9,996 nucleotides of DNA. Origin: Actinomycetota bacterium (lineage in GTDB: Bacteria > Actinomycetota > Thermoleophilia > Gaiellales > Gaiellaceae). Below the pieces are notes generated by a model, which was not told the DNA's origin, searched no databases, and was given only the letters and a program-made list of their open reading frames with translations. Positions 1 through 5,267 of this stretch are shown here, piece by piece. The position numbers were made by a program, and so were the translations under genes. The stretch is from assembly GCA_013695295.1 (NCBI GenBank), contig JACDAS010000172.1, positions 1 to 9,996 on the forward strand, given 5' to 3'. Within the stretch, counting starts at the first letter, position 1, and every line of letters begins with the position of its first letter.

Positions 1-727
1 GGCGGCCGTCGGGAGACCAGGTCGGGTGCTCGTCGATCGAGGCCTCGCGCGTGATCCGGCTCTCGGCGTTCCCGTCGGGGCGCAGCGAGTAGAGCTCGGG
101 GTTGCCCTCCCGCGCGCTTGCGAAGGCGATCAGCCTCAGGTCGAAGCGCGCGCTCGCCGTGGTGTTGCCGTTGACCGTCAGCGTGCACTTCGGCCCCGTC
201 GCGCTCGCACAGGCACCTCCCCAGCCCGAGAAGCGGGAGTCGGCCGCCGGGGCCGCGGTGAGGGTCGTCTTCGAGCCCGGGCTGTAGCTCGACGAGCACG
301 TCCCGCCGCACGAGATCGCCGCGTTCGCGCTCGTGACAGTGCCCCCGCCCGAGCCCTGCTTCGTCACCGACAGCGTGAAGGTCGTGATCGGATCGCGCGA
401 GAAGCTGGCCGAGACGGATTCGGGCTTCCGACGAACGTCGACGGAGCACGCGCCGGAGCCGGAGCACGCCCCGCCCCAGCCGTCGAACGACCAGCCTGCG
501 TCGGGTGAGGCGCTCAGTGTCACGACGGCGGTGAAGTCCCGCGAGCACGTCGGCGGGCAGTTGATGCCGGCCGGGCTGCTCGTGACGTGCCCGAAGCCGC
601 TGACGGAGACGCTGAGGGTCGCGGTCGGCGCCGCGCGGAGCGGCGTCGCGAAGAGACCGAGCGCGAGCCCGACGAGCGCGACGCGCCGTACCCGCCTGCC
701 CCAGCCGGCTCCCGTGGCTCTGCCGAT
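1..727 (-). CDS. Secreted InlB-type repeat / PD40 propeller protein, N-terminal part (3' end beyond window)
   Basis: The minus frame is open from a TAG at 739-737 to the left edge and carries about 242 residues. It begins with a signal peptide: an arginine-rich n-region (RRVRR), a hydrophobic core (VALVGLALGLF) and a likely cleavage at LRA|AP. Two copies of a divergent InlB B-type repeat follow, at about 619-401 and 382-143. Each has the order G-x-V-T-S, a C-x-x-x-C pair (CPPTC, CGGTC), a 'TLxAxP' strand, FDGWGGAC or FSGWGGAC, a further Cys, and a final SASF or SARF. After them comes 'IAFASAREGNPELYSL...WSPDGR', the signature of TolB/PD40 WD40-like propeller blades. It is probably an exported surface or binding protein; no enzymatic motif is visible. 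There is no ATG, GTG or TTG between the TAG and the signal peptide. I place the start at the ATC at 727-725 because a TAGACT -10 box ends 6 nt before it, but the start is uncertain. Domain calls are from recognised motifs. Confidence 0.8.
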   Translation of the reverse strand, partial: MGRATGAGWGRRVRRVALVGLALGLFATPLRAAPTATLSVSVSGFGHVTSSPAGINCPPTCSRDFTAVVTLSASPDAGWSFDGWGGACSGSGACSVDVRRKPESVSASFSRDPITTFTLSVTKQGSGGGTVTSANAAISCGGTCSSSYSPGSKTTLTAAPAADSRFSGWGGACASATGPKCTLTVNGNTTASARFDLRLIAFASAREGNPELYSLRPDGNAESRITREASIDEHPTWSPDGR

Positions 728-733
728 GCTCGA

Positions 734-743
734 AGTCTAGATT
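734..743. promoter_or_regulatory. Overlapping divergent -10 boxes
   Basis: The sequence AGTCTAGATT contains TAGACT on the minus strand (739-734) and TAGATT on the plus strand (738-743). Both fit the actinobacterial -10 pattern TANNNT. The minus box lies 6 nt before the proposed ATC start of the secreted protein. The plus box lies about 30 nt before the pdxH ATG at 773. I see no convincing -35 box on either side. Two polymerases could not occupy this site together, so transcription of the two genes may be mutually exclusive. This is inference from sequence only. Confidence 0.45.
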
Positions 744-744
744 G

Positions 745-772
745 CTTGCACGCGCGGCACCGCGCGAGCAAG
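745..772. repeat. 28-bp imperfect palindrome abutting the pdxH start
   Basis: Two 13-nt arms, CTTGCACGCGCGG (745-757) and CCGCGCGAGCAAG (760-772), are inverted repeats matching at 12 of 13 positions with a 2-nt centre. The right arm ends exactly before the ATG at 773. The palindrome lies downstream of the plus -10 box and at about the -35 region of the minus promoter. It could be an operator that controls both genes, or a hairpin in the pdxH 5' leader that would hide the start at 773 and favour the ATG at 788. No regulator gene is adjacent. Confidence 0.55.
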
Positions 773-1381
773 ATGGCCTGCTCGACGATGCGCCGGAGCG
801 AGCTCGATCCCGACCCGCTGCGCCAGTTCGAGGCCTGGTTCCGTGAGGCCGAGCAGCGCGAGGTGCCGGTGCCCGAGACGATGACGGTCGCGACTGCGAC
901 CCGCGCGGGCGCCCCCTCTGCCCGCCAGGTTCTGCTGAAGAGCTTCGACGAGCGCGGGTTCGTCTTCTTCTCGAGCTCGTCGAGCCGAAAGGGGCGTGAG
1001 CTCGCCGAGAACCCCCGCGCTGCGCTCCTTCTCCACTGGCCACCGCTCGGCCGTCAGGTCCGGATCGAGGGCTCGGTCGCGCCGATCGCGCCCGAGGAGT
1101 CGGATCGCAATTTCCGCAGCCGCCCGCTCGGAAGCCGCCTGAGCGCGGCGGCGTCCCGGCAGAGCGAGGTCGCCGAGTCCCGCGAAGAGCTCGAGCAGGC
1201 CGTCGAAACGCTCCGGGCCGCGACCGGCCATGGCGAGCTGCCGCGGCCCGAACACTGGGGCGGCTACCGTGTCGAGCCGGCGGAGTACGAGTTCTGGGAG
1301 CACCGCGAAGACCGCCTCCATGACCGCTTCCGCTACCGCCGCGAGGCCGGCGGCTGGCGGCTCGACCGCCTCTTCCCATAG
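773..1381 (+). CDS. pdxH: Pyridoxamine/pyridoxine 5'-phosphate oxidase
   Basis: PdxH oxidises pyridoxamine or pyridoxine 5'-phosphate to pyridoxal 5'-phosphate with FMN and O2, the last step of vitamin B6 cofactor synthesis and salvage, in the cytosol. The 202-residue product shows the family landmarks in order: 'DPLRQFEAWFREA' near the N-terminus, the FMN-binding RQVLLK (51-56), SRK (71-73), RQVR (94-97), 'SRPLGSRLSAAASRQS' (116-131), WGGYRV (162-167), and the substrate-binding RLHDR (181-185) with the C-terminal 'WRLDRLFP'. The length is close to the family norm (E. coli 218). The ATG at 788 (197 aa) is an equally possible start; neither has a clear Shine-Dalgarno, and the palindrome just upstream of 773 could occlude the first. 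It diverges from the secreted repeat protein. The function is secure; the start is not. Confidence 0.93.
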   Translation: MACSTMRRSELDPDPLRQFEAWFREAEQREVPVPETMTVATATRAGAPSARQVLLKSFDERGFVFFSSSSSRKGRELAENPRAALLLHWPPLGRQVRIEGSVAPIAPEESDRNFRSRPLGSRLSAAASRQSEVAESREELEQAVETLRAATGHGELPRPEHWGGYRVEPAEYEFWEHREDRLHDRFRYRREAGGWRLDRLFP

Positions 1382-1399
1382 CTCCGGCTTGCGCCGGAG
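1382..1399 (+). terminator. GC-rich hairpin after pdxH, possible terminator
   Basis: CTCCGGC (1382-1388) and GCCGGAG (1393-1399) form a perfect 7-bp stem with a TTGC loop, starting on the base after the pdxH stop codon. No T-tract follows, so it is not a classic intrinsic terminator; U-less hairpins have been proposed as terminators in high-GC actinobacteria. Confidence 0.45.
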
Positions 1400-1479
1400 G
1401 CCTGGCTCTGAAGGAAGGCCGTGTGCGATAGCCCCCGTTCGAGGTCGCGCGAAAGCGTGCGGCCTCCGATAGAGATGGC

Positions 1480-2385
1480 ATGTCCCGGAGTCTCCGCACC
1501 CTGCTCCTCGCCGCCCTCGCCGCGGGGCTGCTCACCTCGACGGCGTCCGCGTCGAACCTGATCGATCGCGACGCCACCGGCGTCAAGCTCGGGGTCGACG
1601 GTACCGGCATGGCGCTCCTCACCTACCAGGCCGGCGGCAAGCTCAAGCACGTCCTCGCCTGGGGCGCCCTGAACGCGCATGCCCCCACGAAGGCGAAGAA
1701 GCAGCGAGAGTTTTCGCTCGACTACAGCGGCGGCTGGAAGCTCAGCCACAAGCTGCCCCTGCTCTGGAAGTCGTTCGAGAACACCTGCGCGCCCTACCGA
1801 GGACAGGCGCTCGCCTGGCTCGTGACGGCCTGCACCGCGCCGGACGGCACGCACTGGGCGGTGCAGAGCTGGCAGCGGATGCTTCCGAACTACGGTCTGC
1901 CCGCGCGCGATCCCAGCCTCGACGTCTGGGAGCTCAGGCTCTCGCACTGGCGCGACGACCTCCCGGTCTTGACCGTCAAGCAGGATTGGGCCTACGGCAG
2001 CTACGAGAACCTCTACGGATCGGTCGCGTACCGCGGCCAGCCGATGTACGGCTTCGGCACGACCCGGTTCGGCGCTCCGACCGACAACTACGGCGTCCTC
2101 GTCTACGTCGACACGCGGAACTCCACGTACGGCGCCGGCTGGCGGCGCGAGAACAGCTTCGTCACCCACAAGAACACGGGCGTCTTCTGCTACGGCTTCT
2201 TCCCGCACGGCGCCAACCCCTCGGGGAACGGCGACGACTACCGGGCCACAGCCGTCGGCCCGGGCGTCCTTCCCGATCTCCTGTGGGAGGGTGCTTCCCT
2301 GGGCAAGTTCGATGCGAAGCTCGACCTCGAGGCGACCGCAGATCAGCGCCTGAACTTTGTCGACAGGCTCTGCTCCTACAAGTAG
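1480..2385 (+). CDS. Secreted protein of unknown function
   Basis: I do not recognise a family. The 301-residue product has a clear Sec signal peptide: MSRSLR, a hydrophobic core (LLLAALAAGLLTS) and a likely cleavage at ASA|SN after residue 24, with no lipobox. The mature part is rich in Trp, Tyr and Gly and has four cysteines (103, 118, 237, 298) that could form two disulfides outside the membrane. Sequences such as 'WAYGSYENLYGSVAYRG' and 'YGVLVYVDTRNSTYGAGW' suggest a beta-rich fold. No membrane helix follows the signal peptide, and I see no protease, glycosidase or nuclease motif. The start is ATG at 1480 with a purine-rich stretch (AGAG) about 6 nt upstream. Its 98-nt gap from pdxH holds a hairpin, so it is probably transcribed separately. 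Coding status is well supported by the signal peptide and the even residue composition along its length. Confidence 0.85.
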   Translation: MSRSLRTLLLAALAAGLLTSTASASNLIDRDATGVKLGVDGTGMALLTYQAGGKLKHVLAWGALNAHAPTKAKKQREFSLDYSGGWKLSHKLPLLWKSFENTCAPYRGQALAWLVTACTAPDGTHWAVQSWQRMLPNYGLPARDPSLDVWELRLSHWRDDLPVLTVKQDWAYGSYENLYGSVAYRGQPMYGFGTTRFGAPTDNYGVLVYVDTRNSTYGAGWRRENSFVTHKNTGVFCYGFFPHGANPSGNGDDYRATAVGPGVLPDLLWEGASLGKFDAKLDLEATADQRLNFVDRLCSYK

Positions 2386-2437
2386 GACAGGGCAAGGCTC
2401 CATATTCGGAGCGGGTCTGCGGGCCATCTAGCGCTCC

Positions 2438-2443
2438 TATGAT
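2438..2443 (+). promoter_or_regulatory. Candidate leaderless -10 box (TATGAT)
   Basis: TATGAT lies 6 nt before the GTG at 2450. A transcript starting about 7 nt after this box would begin at the GTG itself, so the flavin reductase mRNA may be leaderless. There is no Shine-Dalgarno in front of the GTG, which fits. No good -35 box is visible. Confidence 0.5.
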
Positions 2444-2449
2444 CGGCGT

Positions 2450-2923
2450 GTGGCCGACGGGCAGGATCTCCGCGCGCTGATGCGGTCGTTCCCGGCCGGC
2501 GTCGCCGTCGTAACCGTGGACGTCGAGGGCCAGCGCCTCGGGCTCACGGTCGGCTCGCTCGTCTCGCTCTCGCTGGAACCGCCGCTCGTCGGCTTCGCCG
2601 TCAGCCGCCAGGCTGCCCTGCACGAGCTCTTGCGCGCTGCCGGACGCTGCGCGATCAACCTGCTCGCAGCCGAGCAGGAAGCCCTGGCGGCGCACTTCGC
2701 GCGCGGCGTGCCGCCGATCGCACTCTGGCAGGGAATCGTCACCCGTCCCGAGAGGAACGGGCCGCCCCTGCTGGAGGGCGCCCTCGGCTGGCTCGAGTGC
2801 CGAACTCGCGCGGAGCACGACACCGGCGACCACTCGTTCTTCGTGTGCGAGGTGCTCTCGGTCGAGCGCGGGCCCGGCCGCATCGGTCTCGCCTTCTTCG
2901 AGCAGCGGTACGCATCGTCGTGA
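2450..2923 (+). CDS. Flavin reductase-like FMN-binding protein
   Basis: The 157-residue product belongs to the flavin reductase-like (split beta-barrel) family, whose members reduce FMN or FAD with NAD(P)H and often feed two-component monooxygenases. Family features visible are the N-terminal 'MRSFPAGVAVVTV' (11-23), 'GLTVGSLVSLSLEPPLVGF' (31-49, the flavin phosphate-binding region), 'CAINLLAAEQEALAAHFA' (67-84), the segment 'LLEGALGWLECR', and GDHSFFVCEV (126-135), the usual GDH motif. The length is typical. It starts at GTG 2450 without a Shine-Dalgarno but with a -10-like TATGAT 6 nt before it. Its stop overlaps the GTG of the HAD gene (GTGA), so the two are translationally coupled. No partner monooxygenase is in the window, so the physiological substrate is unknown. 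Confidence 0.88.
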   Translation: MADGQDLRALMRSFPAGVAVVTVDVEGQRLGLTVGSLVSLSLEPPLVGFAVSRQAALHELLRAAGRCAINLLAAEQEALAAHFARGVPPIALWQGIVTRPERNGPPLLEGALGWLECRTRAEHDTGDHSFFVCEVLSVERGPGRIGLAFFEQRYASS

Positions 2924-3570
2924 TCGACGCGGTCGTCTTCGACCTCGACGGCATCCTGATCGAGACCGAGGAGATCTGGGACGAGGTGCGGGAGAGGCTG
3001 GCCCGGGAGGGCGGGGGCCGCTACGACGCCGAGGCCCAGCGGGCGATGATGGGCATGAGCTCGCTCGAGTGGTCCCGCTACATGTCCGAGGAGCTCGGCC
3101 TGCCAGGCTCGCCGGAGGAAATCTCGTCCGAGGTCGTCCGCCGGATGGTCGAGCGCTACCGCCTGGAGCTGCCGCTGCTCGAGGGCGCGGTGGCGACGGT
3201 CGAGGCGCTGGCGAAACGCTGGCCGCTCGGCCTCGCCTCGTCGTCGAACCGGGAGCTGATCGACGCGGCCCTCGAGCTCGGCGGCCTGGCGGGCCTCTTC
3301 GCGACGACGGTCTCGTCCGAGGAGGTGCCGCGTGGGAAGCCGGCCCCGGACGTCTACCTCGAGGCCGCACGGAGGCTCGGAGTCGATCCCGAGCGCTGCG
3401 CCGCGATCGAGGACTCCCACAGCGGCATCCGGAGCGCGAGCGCCGCAGGGATGCGCGTCGTCGCGATCCCGAACCGCAGCTACCCGCCCGACGGCAAGGC
3501 GCTCGCCCTCGCGGACGTGGTGCTTCGGTCGATCGAGGAGCTGTCGGCCGAGTCGATCGTCCGCAAATAG
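2920..3570 (+). CDS. HAD superfamily hydrolase, beta-phosphoglucomutase-like
   Basis: This 216-residue protein has all four HAD motifs. Motif I is FDLDG (7-11), with Asp8 the expected nucleophile and Asp10 the acid/base. Motif II is in ASSSN (106-110). Motif III is Lys140 in RGKPAPD. Motif IV is IEDSHSGI (163-170). A helical cap (about 17-85) follows motif I, as in subfamily IA enzymes (phosphoglycolate phosphatase / beta-phosphoglucomutase type). It is a probable cytosolic phosphatase or phosphomutase for a small phosphorylated metabolite; the exact substrate cannot be read from sequence. I chose the GTG at 2920 because it gives 'MIDAVVFDLDG', the usual spacing to motif I, and overlaps the flavin reductase stop by 4 bp. 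The gene ends 99 nt before the convergent fabF. Confidence 0.9.
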   Translation: MIDAVVFDLDGILIETEEIWDEVRERLAREGGGRYDAEAQRAMMGMSSLEWSRYMSEELGLPGSPEEISSEVVRRMVERYRLELPLLEGAVATVEALAKRWPLGLASSSNRELIDAALELGGLAGLFATTVSSEEVPRGKPAPDVYLEAARRLGVDPERCAAIEDSHSGIRSASAAGMRVVAIPNRSYPPDGKALALADVVLRSIEELSAESIVRK

Positions 3571-3669
3571 CGAGAAAGTCGTGGGGCCGGCCGCGGGCCT
3601 CCCTCCACGTATGAGCCTACTTCGGAAAGGCGCGCAGCTGTGCGACGTCGCGTGCCGGGGGTGTGCCGA

Positions 3670-4902
3670 TCAGTCCCCGACCCGCCCGAGCAGCACGCAC
3701 GCGTTGTGGCCGCCGAGGCCCATCGCATTCGACAGCGCGACCTCGATCGGGGCGCGGCGCGACTCGTTCGGGACGTAGTCCAGGTCGCACTCCGGATCCG
3801 GCACCCGGTAGTTGATCGTGGGTGGGAGCACGCCGTCCCGAAGCGCTAGCACACACATGATCGCCTCGATCGCTCCCGCGGCCCCGAAGCAGTGACCCAT
3901 CATCGACTTGGTCGACGAGACCGCCAGCCGGTAGGCGTGCTCCCCGAACACCTGTTTGAGCGCCCTCGTCTCGGCGGCGTCGCCGAGCGGGGTCGACGTC
4001 CCGTGCGCGTTCACGTAGCCGACCTGCTCCGGCTCGAGCCGGGCCGCATCGAGCGCACGCCGGATCATCTGGCTGACGCCCACGGCCTCAGGCTCGGGCG
4101 CCGCCATGTGGTAGGCGTCGTTCGAGTTGCCGTGCCCGAGCACTTCCGCGTACACCTTCGCCCCTCGCGCGCGGGCCGCGTCGAACTCCTCCAGCACGAG
4201 CACACCCGCCCCTTCCCCCATCACGAAGCCCGCGCGGGTCGCGTCGAACGGCCTCGACGCTCTGGGTGGGTCCTCGTCCTCTGCCGCCAGGCCGCGCATG
4301 GCGCAGAAGCCGGCCAGGATCAACGGATGGATGCACGCCTCGGTGCCGCCGGCGAGGATGGCGTCGGCCTCGCCGCGCCGGATCAGACCGGCTCCCTGGC
4401 CGACGGCGTCCGACCCCGTGGCGCAGGCCGAGACCGGCGCGTAATTGGGTCCCCGGTACCCGAGGGAGATCGCGAGCTGCCCGGACGCAGCGTCCACGAG
4501 GACGCTCGGAATGAAGGCCGGCCCCACCCTCCCCGGGCCACGCGTTCCGAGAATTTCGGCCTGCTCGACAATGCCGATTACACCCCCGATCGCCGACCCG
4601 AGGACGATGCCGACCCGGTCACGGTCGATCCCGTCCAGAGCGGCGTCTTGGACTGCCTCCCGAGCGGCGGCGAGCGCGAAGAGGACGTTCCGGTCGAGCT
4701 TCCGCACTTCCTTCGCCGAGGCGATCGCCGAGGGGTCGAACTCCTTTACCTCCGCGGCGATGCGCACGGGGAACTCGCTCGCGTCGAACGCGCGGATGAA
4801 ATCGATCCCGCTCCGACCTGCGCGCGCGGCTCGCCACGTCGAGTCGACGTCGTTGCCGAGCGGGGTGACCGCCCCCAGGCCGGTGACAGCAACTCGCCTC
4901 AC
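3670..4902 (-). CDS. fabF: Beta-ketoacyl-ACP synthase II
   Basis: FabF condenses malonyl-ACP with acyl-ACP to extend fatty acids in the cytosolic type II pathway. The 410-residue product is full length (E. coli 413). The catalytic triad is intact: Cys160 in SACATG, His300 in NAHGTSTPLGD and His337 in KSMMGHCFGAAG, with the conserved Lys332. 'RRVAVTGLGAVTPLG' opens the protein and the glycine-rich SNAMGLGGHN (391-400) closes the active site; FabF enzymes usually have GGTN there, so His399 replaces Thr. It starts at GTG 4902 without a clear Shine-Dalgarno. No other fatty acid synthesis gene is nearby. The upstream gap holds two KstR-like operator sites, so a TetR-family, possibly acyl-CoA-responsive, repressor may control it (inference). 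A stand-alone FabF-like synthase could also serve a specialised lipid or polyketide pathway. Confidence 0.95.
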   Translation of the reverse strand: MRRVAVTGLGAVTPLGNDVDSTWRAARAGRSGIDFIRAFDASEFPVRIAAEVKEFDPSAIASAKEVRKLDRNVLFALAAAREAVQDAALDGIDRDRVGIVLGSAIGGVIGIVEQAEILGTRGPGRVGPAFIPSVLVDAASGQLAISLGYRGPNYAPVSACATGSDAVGQGAGLIRRGEADAILAGGTEACIHPLILAGFCAMRGLAAEDEDPPRASRPFDATRAGFVMGEGAGVLVLEEFDAARARGAKVYAEVLGHGNSNDAYHMAAPEPEAVGVSQMIRRALDAARLEPEQVGYVNAHGTSTPLGDAAETRALKQVFGEHAYRLAVSSTKSMMGHCFGAAGAIEAIMCVLALRDGVLPPTINYRVPDPECDLDYVPNESRRAPIEVALSNAMGLGGHNACVLLGRVGD

Positions 4903-4912
4903 CGTGCCAGCT

Positions 4913-4926
4913 TAGAACTCGTTTCA
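4913..4926. promoter_or_regulatory. KstR/TetR-type operator-like site A upstream of fabF
   Basis: TAGAACTCGTTTCA fits exactly the TNNAACNNGTTNNA consensus known for KstR, the TetR-family repressor of sterol catabolism in mycobacteria and rhodococci. It lies 11 nt upstream of the fabF GTG, where a bound repressor would block transcription. The motif match is seen; which protein binds is inference. Confidence 0.5.
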
Positions 4927-4967
4927 GAATGACGCCTCGGCACAGGCTTCATTTTGAAACGGGTTCT
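4914..4967. repeat. 18-bp inverted repeat joining operator-like sites A and B
   Basis: Arms 4914-4931 and 4950-4967 match as inverted repeats at 16 of 18 positions, with an 18-nt spacer that itself contains GCCT/AGGC (4934-4937, 4944-4947). The two mismatches would be G-U wobbles in a plus-strand RNA. The right arm overlaps the last codons and stop of the 99-residue gene. No T-tract follows on either strand, so a terminator is unlikely. Confidence 0.75.
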
Positions 4968-5248
4968 GAAAAGCTCTGGATCCTCTTCATCGCGAAGCGG
5001 CCGACCTCGCGGCCGAACACGGTCGCCGTCCCGCGGTAGCCGTCGGCCACTGGCGCGAGCACGTCGACGAGCGGCGCGAGCAAACCCCGGTAGCGCAGCG
5101 AGAGGCCGACCACGTCGAAGGGGATGCCCGGCAGCGATCCGAGCACGGTCACGCCCCGGTCACCCTCGATTCGCTTGCGGACCCCGAGCAGAGGCGGGAG
5201 CAGCCCGCCCGTCCGCTCGACCACCCAGACTCCGTCCAGCTCGCGCAC
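4949..5248 (-). CDS. Small protein of unknown function (99 aa)
   Basis: I do not recognise a named family. The product begins 'MRELDGVWVVERTGG' and ends 'GREVGRFAMKRIQSFSEPVSK'. It is rich in Val, Leu, Gly and Arg with alternating hydrophobic residues, suggesting a small beta-rich cytosolic domain; there is no signal peptide, membrane helix or cysteine. It starts at GTG 5248 with a good Shine-Dalgarno (GGAAGGG at 5262-5256) 7 nt upstream, the strongest in the window, which argues for a real gene. It lies 46 nt upstream of fabF on the same strand, so they may be co-transcribed or the gap may hold a separate fabF promoter. Its last codons overlap operator-like site B. It diverges from the DNA ligase with a 19-nt gap. 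Coding likely, function unknown. Confidence 0.7.
   Translation of the reverse strand: MRELDGVWVVERTGGLLPPLLGVRKRIEGDRGVTVLGSLPGIPFDVVGLSLRYRGLLAPLVDVLAPVADGYRGTATVFGREVGRFAMKRIQSFSEPVSK
4955..4968. promoter_or_regulatory. KstR/TetR-type operator-like site B, overlapping the end of the 99-aa gene
   Basis: TGAAACGGGTTCTG matches TNNAACNNGTTNNA except for the last base (G for A). It is inverted relative to site A, and the shared part extends past the 14-mer (AGAACYCGTTTCARAATG). Site centres are 42 bp apart, about four helical turns, so bound dimers would lie on the same DNA face. Confidence 0.42.
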
Positions 5249-5255
5249 GTATCTA

Positions 5256-5262
5256 CCCTTCC
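5256..5262 (-). promoter_or_regulatory. Ribosome binding site of the 99-aa gene
   Basis: Read on the minus strand this is GGAAGGG, followed by 7 nt and GTG (5248-5246). It decides the start of the small gene, and it lies inside the short gap shared with the divergent ligase. Confidence 0.6.
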
Positions 5263-5267
5263 AGGCC

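Noticed and set aside
737..1321. Minus-strand open frame opposite pdxH
   Set aside because: PdxH motifs on the plus strand are complete; the antisense frame is compositional.
2397..2412. Small hairpin GCTCC/GGAGC after the secreted protein gene
   Set aside because: Only 5 bp with a 6-nt loop and no T-tract; too weak to call a terminator.
1333..3420. Long minus-strand open frames (about 1333-2427, 2162-3370 and 2437-3420)
   Set aside because: They are Arg/Ala/Gly/Pro-rich shadows opposite the secreted protein, flavin reductase and HAD genes, which have recognisable motifs or a signal peptide.
3634..3651. Short palindromes (including GCGACGTCGC at 3642-3651) in the 99-nt gap between the converging HAD and fabF genes
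   Set aside because: Short, GC-rich and without T-tracts; such palindromes are expected by chance in this composition. I see nothing else in this gap.
3892..4932. Plus-strand open frame of 346 codons opposite fabF
   Set aside because: It is antisense to a complete FabF with all catalytic residues, and its translation has no recognisable domain.
4932..4970. Inverted repeat upstream of fabF as an intrinsic terminator of the 99-aa gene
   Set aside because: No T-tract follows the stem on either strand, and each arm is itself a TetR-type palindrome.
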